Origin: Candidatus Accumulibacter vicinus
GTDB lineage: Bacteria > Pseudomonadota > Gammaproteobacteria > Burkholderiales > Rhodocyclaceae
Assembly (NCBI GenBank): GCA_002425405.1
Contig: DIME01000161.1
Span: 1,848 to 7,162, forward strand
Length of the DNA stretch: 5,315 bases
Reading direction: 5' to 3'
Of the stretch, positions 1 through 5,315 are shown one piece after another. The position numbers were made by a program, and so were the translations under genes. Below the pieces are notes generated by a model. It was given only the letters and a program-made list of their open reading frames with translations. It searched no databases and was not told the DNA's origin. Every line of letters starts with the position of its first letter. Within the stretch, counting starts at the first letter, position 1.

Positions 1-476
1 GCGGACAATTCCTGCAGGCGATGGACCTTCTGGCGGAAAGCGCCCTGGATGCCGGAGTTTTCATCCAGCCCGATGCTTCGCCAGGCCTCGGCGACGGCAC
101 GGAAATTTTCCTGATAGGTGGTCAGTAGCCTCTGGAGTTGTTCGGCCGTTTGCCGGGAGTGTTGATCCACAGCCGCCAGTGCTGCCACCTTGGCGCGCAT
201 GACCTGCAGATGCTGATCGACATCTTCGGCGAAGTGCTCCCGGCGCTGGAGCAGGAAGTCTTTCTCTGCATCGCGTGCGGCCGCCATCTCGATTTCGATT
301 TCGAGAGCCAGCGATTTGCGGACTTCGAAGACGCTTTGGAGTTGCTGATAGTCACCAAGCACCGACTGCAGGGTCTGGTGGTAATGCCAGACGACGCCGA
401 CGAACAGCAGGCCGACGACGGCGAAGCCGAGCCCGATCTTCTCGCCGATCCGGAATTGACTCCAAACCTTTTCCAC
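1..476 (-). CDS. HBM-domain membrane receptor, N-terminal part (chemoreceptor or sensor kinase)
   Basis: The first 158 residues are visible; the C-terminus runs off the left edge. A short basic N-terminus (RIGEKIG) is followed by one membrane helix at about residues 13-30, then a long helical extracytoplasmic region. Two patches match the HBM (helical bimodular) ligand-binding domain of McpS-type chemoreceptors: an R-D-A-E-K-D-F-L-L-Q-R stretch at 68-78, and GLDENSGIQGAFR at 136-148 followed by a V-H motif. HBM domains bind small organic ligands such as carboxylates in the periplasm and are found mostly on methyl-accepting chemotaxis proteins, also on histidine kinases. The output domain is outside the window, so the class is undecided. 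The start is GTG at 476: the frame is closed upstream by TGA with no ATG between, and AGGAG lies 6 nt before it. The ATG two bases upstream is in another frame and gives a basic, serine-rich shadow product. Confidence 0.85.
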   Translation of the reverse strand, partial: MEKVWSQFRIGEKIGLGFAVVGLLFVGVVWHYHQTLQSVLGDYQQLQSVFEVRKSLALEIEIEMAAARDAEKDFLLQRREHFAEDVDQHLQVMRAKVAALAAVDQHSRQTAEQLQRLLTTYQENFRAVAEAWRSIGLDENSGIQGAFRQKVHRLQELS

Positions 477-482
477 ATTTCG

Positions 483-487
483 CTCCT
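483..487 (-). promoter_or_regulatory. Shine-Dalgarno site of the HBM receptor gene
   Basis: On the minus strand AGGAG is followed by six bases (CGAAAT) and then GTG. It decides the choice of the GTG start, because no in-frame ATG exists between the upstream stop and this site. Confidence 0.75.
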
Positions 488-542
488 GGTTGGTGAGCGC
501 TGTCGTTTCTTGTGCGGAAGTGGCGTCAGCAACTCACGAGTC

Positions 543-584
543 TTTCCTCTCCCGCGCTTGGGAGGGGAGTCTGGGGGTGGGGAA
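543..584. repeat. REP-like palindrome with G-rich tail
   Basis: The arms CCTCTCCC (546-553) and GGGAGGGG (560-567) flank a 6-nt loop. They pair fully in plus-strand RNA if one G-U is allowed, and with one mismatch in minus-strand RNA. A G-rich tail with a TGGGGGTGGGG core follows (572-582). This layout (CCTCTCCC, loop, GGGAGGGG, then a G-rich tail) resembles intergenic REP-type repeats seen in high copy in many proteobacterial genomes. Only one copy is in the window, so the repeat nature is inferred from resemblance. It lies about 65 nt upstream of the receptor start, in its likely leader or promoter region. Confidence 0.55.
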
Positions 585-674
585 AACGGTCAGGGCTTTC
601 ATGATCCGGGGTGTCTCAAATTGCCATGACCGCTAGGGGGACGGGTGAAGGGCTACACCAGCTCGTTTGCGCGG

Positions 675-710
675 GTGCCTTGCCGCCAGCGTCAACAAGC
701 GACAAGGCGC
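675..710 (-). terminator. Stem-loop just after the small ORF; possible transcript 3' end without a U-tract
   Basis: Read on the minus strand, GCCTTGTCGC (708-699) pairs with GCGGCAAGGC (686-677) across a 12-nt loop: ten contiguous pairs including one G-U. One further G-C pair lies outside a C-A mismatch. In plus-strand RNA the same arms have an inner A-C mismatch, so the hairpin is better in minus-strand transcripts. It begins at the stop codon (712-710) of the small ORF. No run of U follows, so it is not a textbook intrinsic terminator. It could instead protect a 3' end or be a chance palindrome. Confidence 0.35.
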
Positions 711-850
711 TACATGGAAAAGTATATCTGATCTGTCGTGACGAAGTCCGGTTCACTCCCGTTTTTCATGCCCTTTCCAACCGCTTTCAACAGCTCAGGA
801 TCATTCGCGCAATAGAGACAAATGAGACCAAGGCTGCGGGGGAATGTCAT
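710..850 (-). CDS. Possible small ORF, 46 aa, function unknown
   Basis: An ATG at 850 opens a 46-codon frame ending in TAG at 712-710. The product begins MTFPRSLGLICLYC and contains a mixed helical-looking stretch around DPELLKAVGKG; I do not recognise it. It lies in the same frame as the WGR-like gene, two codons past that gene's TAG. No Shine-Dalgarno sequence is visible before the ATG, so it would depend on coupling or stop-codon readthrough. Third codon positions are clearly less GC-biased than in the transporter genes. In its favour are the balanced amino-acid composition, the tight spacing and the stem-loop at its stop. Against it are the small size, weak initiation and lack of family resemblance. 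It may be non-coding or a decayed gene remnant. Confidence 0.25.
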   Translation of the reverse strand: MTFPRSLGLICLYCANDPELLKAVGKGMKNGSEPDFVTTDQIYFSM

Positions 851-856
851 AAGAGA

Positions 857-1105
857 CTACGCAGGGGGTGACTCGTCGACGCGCTGGTAGCCGTGTTTTG
901 CCCGCCGTGCCGCCATCATGGCCATCAGTTTTTCACCGTCCGTGGTGCTGTCGACCGCAACGATCCGGACTCTCGATCGGCGATAACCGCCGTAATAGAC
1001 GACGACGGCGAGGCCGAACAGGTCATGGCCCAGCTCAAAGCAATAGAAGCGGCCATCGGGGCGTGTCCAGATTTCCATCGCGCTATCGTACCGGTTTTCA
1101 CGCAT
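857..1105 (-). CDS. Small WGR-like domain protein
   Basis: This 82-aa protein resembles a stand-alone WGR domain. The order of elements fits: an aromatic strand (GRFYCFEL, 18-25), the DLFG turn (28-31), a second strand ending where the Trp-Gly-Arg motif is expected (here YYGGYR, 37-42), a basic strand (RVRIVAV), then a helix rich in Met, Ala and Arg ending in KHGYQRV (70-76). WGR domains occur in PARPs, where they bind DNA and relay allosteric signals, and as short bacterial proteins of unknown role. The defining Trp is absent, so the assignment rests on the overall pattern. It starts 24 nt after the ATPase stop with no terminator between, so co-transcription with the ABC operon is plausible. 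The start is uncertain: ATG at 1105 and ATG at 1078 are both in frame, neither has a good Shine-Dalgarno, and the domain begins close to the second. A cytoplasmic location is expected, as no signal or membrane segment is seen. Confidence 0.6.
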   Translation of the reverse strand: MRENRYDSAMEIWTRPDGRFYCFELGHDLFGLAVVVYYGGYRRSRVRIVAVDSTTDGEKLMAMMAARRAKHGYQRVDESPPA

Positions 1106-1129
1106 CGTTGAATGCTGGCGTGAATAACG

Positions 1130-3157
1130 CTAGGGATACAGGTGACAGCGTACCGTATGGGTGGCTGACAGCGTGCTCGTCCCGGGATAGCGTTCGCGAC
1201 AGGGGGCACTGGCCTGCCGGCAACGCGGATGGAAATGGCAGCCGCCTGGCGGATTGGCCGGCGAGGGGATTTCTCCCGGCAAGCGGATGAACTCCGGCTG
1301 TGCCTCCAGGCGCGGACTCGGCACGGCGGACAACAGGGCGCGCGTGTAAGGGTGCTGTGGCGATCGCAGCACTTCATCGACTGTTCCCTGTTCGACGATA
1401 CGGCCCAGGTACATCACCGCCACGGCGTGCGCCAGATGATCGACGACGGCGAAGTTGTGGGTGATGAACAGGTAGGCGAGCCCGAGATCGACCTGCAAGT
1501 CGGAGAGCAGATTGAGAATTTGCGCCTGCACCGAAACGTCAAGCGCCGAGGTCGGCTCGTCGCAGATCACCAGGTCGGGCTGTACCGCCAGCGCGCGGGC
1601 AATCGCGATACGCTGCCGCTGCCCGCCCGAGAACTCGTGCGGGTAACGTCCGGCGGCGGCTGGATCAAGGCCCACCTGTTGCAGGACGGCGGCGATCGCC
1701 GCCGCGCGCTCCGGCCGCTGCGGGTGGGTTCCCGGCATCGCCAGCGCGCGCATGCCCTCGCCGATGATCTCGCCGATGGCCATGCGTGGATTCAGTGAAG
1801 CGAAGGGGTCCTGGAAAATCATCTGCAGGCGCCGGCGCAGTGGCCGCAGCTCGCGGCGCGACTGGCCGACGAGTTCCTGTCCGAGCAAGCGCACACTGCC
1901 GCCGCTGGTCGGCAGCAGTTGCAGGATCGCCTTGCCGACCGTCGTCTTGCCACAACCTGATTCGCCGACCAGCGCCAGCGTGCGGCCGCGCGCCAGTTCG
2001 AGCGAGACCCCGTCGACGGCGCGAACGTAGCCGACGGGGCGCTGCAGAATGCCGCGCCGGATCGGGAAATGCACGCACAGATCGGCGACCGCGAGCAGGG
2101 CGGGTGCGGCCAGGGGGCCGGTCGCGCGGGCGATCACCGCTTCGCTGCCGGTGCTGCGCACGCGCTCCGGTTCGTCATCGAGGTGGCAGCGGACGCGATG
2201 ATCCGGGCCCACCTCCCGCCACTGCGGTGCTTCCTGGCGGCACAGATCCCAGGCGTGCGCACAGCGCGCGGCGAAGCGGCAGCCGCCGGGCATGGCCGAC
2301 AGTGGCGGCACCTGCCCGGGAATCGTTTCCAGGCGACCGCCGCGCCGCGCCAGGTCGGGCAGGGCGGCGAACAGCTTGTGCGTATAGGGATGGCGTGGCG
2401 AGGCAAAGAAGGCCGCGCGCGGCGCCTCTTCGACGATCTCGCCGGCGTACATGACGCCGACGCGGGTCGCCATCTGCGCGACGACGCCGAGGTCGTGGGT
2501 GATCAGCAGCATACCCATCGCCCGTTCGGCCTGCACACGTCGCAGCAGTTCGAGGATCTGCGCCTGGATGGTGACGTCGAGCGCCGTCGTCGGCTCGTCG
2601 GCAATCAACAGACGCGGCTGGCCGGCCAGCGCAACCGCGATCATCACCCGCTGTTTCATGCCGCCCGAGAGCTGGAAGGGATATTCACCGAGGCGGCGCT
2701 CGGGGTCGGCAATGCCGACCGCCGTCAGCAGTTCGAGCGAACGCGCGCGTATCGCCTGCCCGGCCAGCCCGAGGTGACGTTCGAGCACCTCGGCCAACTG
2801 GCGACCGACGGTCAACACCGGATTGAGGCTGGTTGCCGGCTCCTGGAAGATCATCGCCATGCCGCCACCGCGAACACCGCGCATTTCGGCTTCCGGCAGC
2901 CGCAGCAGGTCACGGCCGGCGAATGAGACTTCGCCGCCGAGAATCCGCCCGGCAGTCGGCAGCAGCCGCAGCAGTGCCAGCGCCGTTGCCGACTTGCCGC
3001 AACCGGACTCGCCGAGCAGCGCCAGCGTCTCGCCGGCAGCGACCGCGAAGCCGATGCCATCGACCGCCGCCAGCAGTGATCGCCCGCTGGCAAAAGCGAT
3101 CGAGAGATCGCGCACTTCGAGCAAGTGTTCTTCGTTCACGGTGGCTTCCTGGCTCAT
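1130..3157 (-). CDS. Fused double ATPase of a peptide-type ABC importer (OppD-OppF fusion)
   Basis: This 675-aa cytoplasmic protein carries two complete nucleotide-binding domains that drive peptide or related solute import. First half: Walker A GESGCGKS (49-56), Q-loop Q105, signature LSGGMKQR (163-170), Walker B with D187-E188, D-loop TALD, switch His221. Second half: Walker A GESGCGKT (398-405), Q-loop Q449, signature FSGGQRQR (509-516), Walker B D533-E534, D-loop SALD, switch His567. All catalytic residues are present, so both sites look active. Each half ends with the oligopeptide/dipeptide family tail (HPYT, then PGGC and four cysteines). The cysteines are C293, C299, C306, C324 and C640, C646, C653, C671, with identical spacing. 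The layout is like GsiA and YejF, though longer than YejF. The start is ATG at 3157, overlapping the upstream permease stop as ATGA; the frame is open further upstream, but that part is antisense-like arginine-rich shadow inside the permease gene. Substrate cannot be told from the ATPase. Confidence 0.95.
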   Translation of the reverse strand: MSQEATVNEEHLLEVRDLSIAFASGRSLLAAVDGIGFAVAAGETLALLGESGCGKSATALALLRLLPTAGRILGGEVSFAGRDLLRLPEAEMRGVRGGGMAMIFQEPATSLNPVLTVGRQLAEVLERHLGLAGQAIRARSLELLTAVGIADPERRLGEYPFQLSGGMKQRVMIAVALAGQPRLLIADEPTTALDVTIQAQILELLRRVQAERAMGMLLITHDLGVVAQMATRVGVMYAGEIVEEAPRAAFFASPRHPYTHKLFAALPDLARRGGRLETIPGQVPPLSAMPGGCRFAARCAHAWDLCRQEAPQWREVGPDHRVRCHLDDEPERVRSTGSEAVIARATGPLAAPALLAVADLCVHFPIRRGILQRPVGYVRAVDGVSLELARGRTLALVGESGCGKTTVGKAILQLLPTSGGSVRLLGQELVGQSRRELRPLRRRLQMIFQDPFASLNPRMAIGEIIGEGMRALAMPGTHPQRPERAAAIAAVLQQVGLDPAAAGRYPHEFSGGQRQRIAIARALAVQPDLVICDEPTSALDVSVQAQILNLLSDLQVDLGLAYLFITHNFAVVDHLAHAVAVMYLGRIVEQGTVDEVLRSPQHPYTRALLSAVPSPRLEAQPEFIRLPGEIPSPANPPGGCHFHPRCRQASAPCRERYPGTSTLSATHTVRCHLYP

Positions 3158-4596
3158 GCCGACCCCGTCAGGCGGGGGTCGAAAGCGTCGCGCACGGCGT
3201 CGGCCAGCAGGTTGGCTGCGAGCACCAGCGTGAACATGAAAACGAATGCTGCCGCCAGCGACCACCACACCATCGGTTCGCGGGCCAGCTCCAGGCGGGC
3301 ATTGTTGATCATCGTTCCGAAGCTGATCATCGTCGGGTCGACGCCGATGCCGACGTAGGAAAGCACCGCCTCGGCGAGCACCAGGCTCGAAAAGTCCATC
3401 ACCAGTGCGATGATCACGATGTGCATCAGGTTGGGGAAGATGTGGCGCGCGATGATGCGCAGGTCGGAAACACCAAAGGCCTGCGCCGCCTGGATGTACT
3501 CGAGTTCGCGCAGCTTCAGCGTCTCGCCGCGCAGCAGCCGGCACAGGCCGGTCCAACTGGTCACCCCGAGAATGAAGCAGAGTGCCAGCAGACGCAGGTC
3601 GGCGCGCTCGGCGGCGGTGGCGAACCATTGCGGATGCGTGTCGATCAGCACCTGCATCATCAGCACTGCGGCGGCGATCAGCAGCACGCCGGGAATCGAA
3701 CTCAAGGTCGTGTACAGGTACTGGATCAGGTCATCGACCCAGCCGCGGAAGTAGCCGGCGACGACGCCGAGAAAGATCGCCACCGGCAGCATCACCAGGG
3801 TCGTGACCAGGCCGATGACCAGCGCCGTGCGAATGCTCTTGAGCACCTGATAGAGCACGTCCTGGCCAACCTTGTCGGTGCCGAAGACATGGTAATCGGT
3901 GGCCAGCATCGCCAGTGGCAGGCCGCACAGCAGCAATCCGGCGATCGCGGCGAGCACCGCATTGCAGGCCAGATCGCTCTCGTTGTGCCAGATCCGCCGC
4001 CATGCTTGCCGGTGCGAGCAGTGCTGGCGACGCGCCAGGAGCGCCGCGGTCGCTGCCGCCAGCGACCACCAGACCAGCATTGCCAGGCCGAGCGCGCGCA
4101 GGACGCGTTCAGCGACGTCGGCATCGCGGCGAGCCTCGTCGGCACCCAGATGCGCGCCGCCATGTTTCAGCCGCGGGTATTCGCGACTCTGCCGAAGCTG
4201 GCCGTCGGCATCGCGGACCTTGATCGACTCCTTGGCGTGTGCACGCGTCGCCAGGGGTTCCGAATAGGTTTTCTCGGTACGCGTGCGCAGCGGCGTCAGG
4301 AGGAAGTCGAGCAGCGACAGCACTTCGACCGAATAGACCGCAGTTTTCTCGCTGGCGGTGCCGACACCGCGACCGGCACTCTCTTCGAGGCGCGGCCGAT
4401 AGTGCAGCGAATCGAGCAGACCGATGCAGACGAAGACCAGCAACACCGTTGCCGACGCCATTCCTGACCGGCTCCGGCCGACCCGCTGCCAGGCGGCGCG
4501 CCACAGCGGATTGCGCCGGGACAGCCAGCCGAGCACGCTCGCCGCCAGCACCAGCAGCCAGATCAGCCCGTCCGACCAGAGTACGACGGGGGCCAT
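3154..4596 (-). CDS. OppC/DppC-type ABC permease with a large insertion
   Basis: This is an inner-membrane subunit forming half of the translocation path. The C-terminal part (about 236-480) is a typical OppC core: FGTDKVGQDVL (238-248), several membrane helices, the EAA loop that docks to the ATPase (YIQAAQAFGVSDLR, 367-380, then IFPN), and the family ending AVRDAFDPR. It is 480 aa, against about 300 for usual OppC/DppC. Residues 28-66 look like the normal OppC N-terminus (a basic segment LWRAAWQRVGRSRS, then the first helix). An extra helix precedes it (about 9-26), and between the first helix and the FGTD motif lie an extra hydrophilic loop of about 95 residues (67-163) and two more helices (about 164-186 and 208-232) joined by a basic segment. 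Positive charges put the basic segments inside and the long loop in the periplasm. The start is ATG at 4596, sharing a base with the upstream stop (TGATG); no Shine-Dalgarno is obvious, so translation is probably coupled. Confidence 0.93.
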   Translation of the reverse strand: MAPVVLWSDGLIWLLVLAASVLGWLSRRNPLWRAAWQRVGRSRSGMASATVLLVFVCIGLLDSLHYRPRLEESAGRGVGTASEKTAVYSVEVLSLLDFLLTPLRTRTEKTYSEPLATRAHAKESIKVRDADGQLRQSREYPRLKHGGAHLGADEARRDADVAERVLRALGLAMLVWWSLAAATAALLARRQHCSHRQAWRRIWHNESDLACNAVLAAIAGLLLCGLPLAMLATDYHVFGTDKVGQDVLYQVLKSIRTALVIGLVTTLVMLPVAIFLGVVAGYFRGWVDDLIQYLYTTLSSIPGVLLIAAAVLMMQVLIDTHPQWFATAAERADLRLLALCFILGVTSWTGLCRLLRGETLKLRELEYIQAAQAFGVSDLRIIARHIFPNLMHIVIIALVMDFSSLVLAEAVLSYVGIGVDPTMISFGTMINNARLELAREPMVWWSLAAAFVFMFTLVLAANLLADAVRDAFDPRLTGSA

Positions 4597-5315
4597 CAAT
4601 GGAAACGAATCCGCGGGTCGACGAGGGTGTAGGAGAGATCGGTGAGGATCAGTCCGACGATGTACAACACCGAGCCGATGAACACCATCGCGCGCACGAC
4701 GGCGAAGTCCTGCGCGTTGATCGCGTCGATGGTGTAGCTGCCGAGGCCGGGGATGCCGAAGAACGATTCGGTGAGCAGCGAGCCCATGAACAGCAGTGGA
4801 ATCACCACCACCACGCCGGTCAGGATCGGAATCATGGCGTTCTGCAGGACATGCCGGAAGAGCACGGCCGCTTCGGCAAGCCCCTTGGCACGCGCGGTGC
4901 GGACATAGTCCTTGGCGATTTCCTCGAGGAAGATCGTGCGGTACCAGCGCGTCGAGGAGCCGATGCCGGAGATGACGCCGATCAGCACCGGCAGGATCAG
5001 GAACTTCCAGGCGTCGAGGCCGCCGCCATAACCCGAGATCGGCACCAGTCGCCAGATCTTGCTGACCAGATACTGGCCGCCGATGATGTAGAAGAGGCCC
5101 GAGATCGACATCATCGCGACGCACAGGACAACGCCCCAGAAATCGAGATAGCTGGCACGGAAGAAGGTCAGCAGCAAGGCAAACGAGACCGTCACCAGCA
5201 GGCCGAGAATGAAGGTCGGCAGGGCGATGGCCAGCGACGGGCCCATCCGCGAGACGATTTCCCTGGCAATGTCGCGACCGTCCTCGGCGCGCCCGAAATC
5301 GGCGGCGAACATGCG
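4596..5315 (-). CDS. OppB/DppB-type ABC permease, 5' end outside the window
   Basis: This is the other membrane half of the importer. About 239 residues are visible; family members are usually 300 or more, and the visible part begins at the segment that normally follows the first helix and periplasmic domain (DFGRAEDGRDI). The Met codon at 5312 is therefore probably internal. Counting from that Met, membrane helices lie at about 28-51, 58-78, 103-120, 164-185 and 205-228. The EAA coupling loop is clear (DYVRTARAKGLAEA, 135-148, then the H-V-L-Q-N-A-M-I-P segment), followed by FFGIPGLG and the family ending LSYTLVDPRIRF. These features fit the OppB/DppB/YejB family. The 3' end overlaps the OppC-like gene by one base. 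The substrate class (oligopeptide, dipeptide, microcin-like or other) cannot be read from the permease. Confidence 0.94.
   Translation of the reverse strand, partial: RMFAADFGRAEDGRDIAREIVSRMGPSLAIALPTFILGLLVTVSFALLLTFFRASYLDFWGVVLCVAMMSISGLFYIIGGQYLVSKIWRLVPISGYGGGLDAWKFLILPVLIGVISGIGSSTRWYRTIFLEEIAKDYVRTARAKGLAEAAVLFRHVLQNAMIPILTGVVVVIPLLFMGSLLTESFFGIPGLGSYTIDAINAQDFAVVRAMVFIGSVLYIVGLILTDLSYTLVDPRIRFH

Larger units (their letters stand above)
477..709. other. Intergenic region upstream of the HBM receptor
   Basis: No convincing gene is seen on either strand. The stretch holds the receptor's ribosome binding site, the REP-like palindrome and a stem-loop near its right end. The receptor promoter should be here or just to the right, but no clear sigma-70, sigma-54 or sigma-28 element is visible. 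The DNA from about 710 to 850, which holds the weak small ORF, is visibly less GC-rich than the transporter genes. Confidence 0.6.

Noticed and set aside
536..604. 22-codon minus-strand frame beginning MKALTVFP
   Set aside because: It reads straight through the REP-like palindrome and gives the proline- and arginine-rich peptide such repeats typically encode by chance.
138..629. Open frame of 163 codons on the plus strand
   Set aside because: It is the mirror of the HBM receptor, whose domain signatures, start and ribosome binding site are clear on the minus strand. It also runs through the REP-like repeat.
721..726. TATACT on the minus strand as a -10 promoter box
   Set aside because: No acceptable -35 box lies 16-18 nt upstream, and the hexamer falls inside the candidate small ORF, so it alone does not support a promoter.
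611..871. Open frame of 86 codons on the plus strand
   Set aside because: It has a GTG start without a Shine-Dalgarno, no recognisable motif, and runs antisense to the small ORF and the end of the WGR-like gene.
1118..1130. Small palindrome GCGTGAATAACGC between the ATPase and the WGR-like gene
   Set aside because: Only four base pairs and no U-run, so it is too weak to call a terminator.
2069..2926. Open frame of 285 codons on the plus strand
   Set aside because: It is antisense to the first ATPase domain. Such mirror frames are a common source of spurious hypothetical proteins opposite ABC ATPase genes.
3158..3628. N-terminal extension of the ATPase frame
   Set aside because: The extension is arginine-rich and lies inside the permease gene in another frame. 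The ATG at 3157, overlapping the permease stop, gives a protein that begins just before the first ATPase domain.
2833..4467. Long open frame of 544 codons on the plus strand
   Set aside because: It lies antisense to the permease and ATPase genes. Its product is rich in Arg, Gln and His with low-complexity stretches, as expected from strong GC bias at third positions of the true genes.
4597..5124. N-terminal extension of the OppC-like permease frame
   Set aside because: It overlaps the OppB-like gene in another frame, with a composition typical of a shadow. The ATG at 4596 fits the TGATG junction.

Overview
The window is GC-rich, densely coding bacterial DNA, and every gene I can support lies on the minus strand. 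Base composition, codon bias, an HBM-type receptor and a REP-like palindrome suggest a Gram-negative proteobacterium. A betaproteobacterium of the Rhodocyclales type is my best guess, but that is inference from general resemblance; no marker gene is present.

Right part (5315 down to 1130): three tightly coupled genes of an Opp/Dpp/Yej-type peptide (or nickel/opine-like) ABC importer. In order of transcription they are an OppB-like permease (5' end outside the window), an unusually long OppC-like permease (480 aa), and a fused double ATPase (675 aa) that does the work of OppD plus OppF. The junctions are a 1-nt overlap (TGATG) and a 4-nt overlap (ATGA), so the three are almost certainly one operon with translational coupling. 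The window holds both membrane subunits and both nucleotide-binding domains. The substrate-binding protein is not here and may lie beyond position 5315.

Middle part (1105 down to about 675): a small protein resembling a stand-alone WGR domain starts 24 nt after the ATPase stop. In the same reading frame, just past its TAG stop, lies a weaker candidate ORF of 46 codons. A stem-loop starts within a few bases of that ORF's stop. These could be the tail of the ABC operon or an unrelated insertion.

Left part (about 675 down to 1): an intergenic stretch with a REP-like palindrome, then the start of a membrane receptor. The receptor has a GTG start, a good Shine-Dalgarno sequence, one membrane helix and most of an HBM helical sensor domain. 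It is probably a chemoreceptor or sensor kinase, cut by the window edge before its signalling domain.

I see no CRISPR array, tRNA, rRNA, transposase or phage gene. The most unusual points are the enlarged OppC-like permease and the small-gene cluster after the ATPase. I do not see convincing evidence of an entirely new system.
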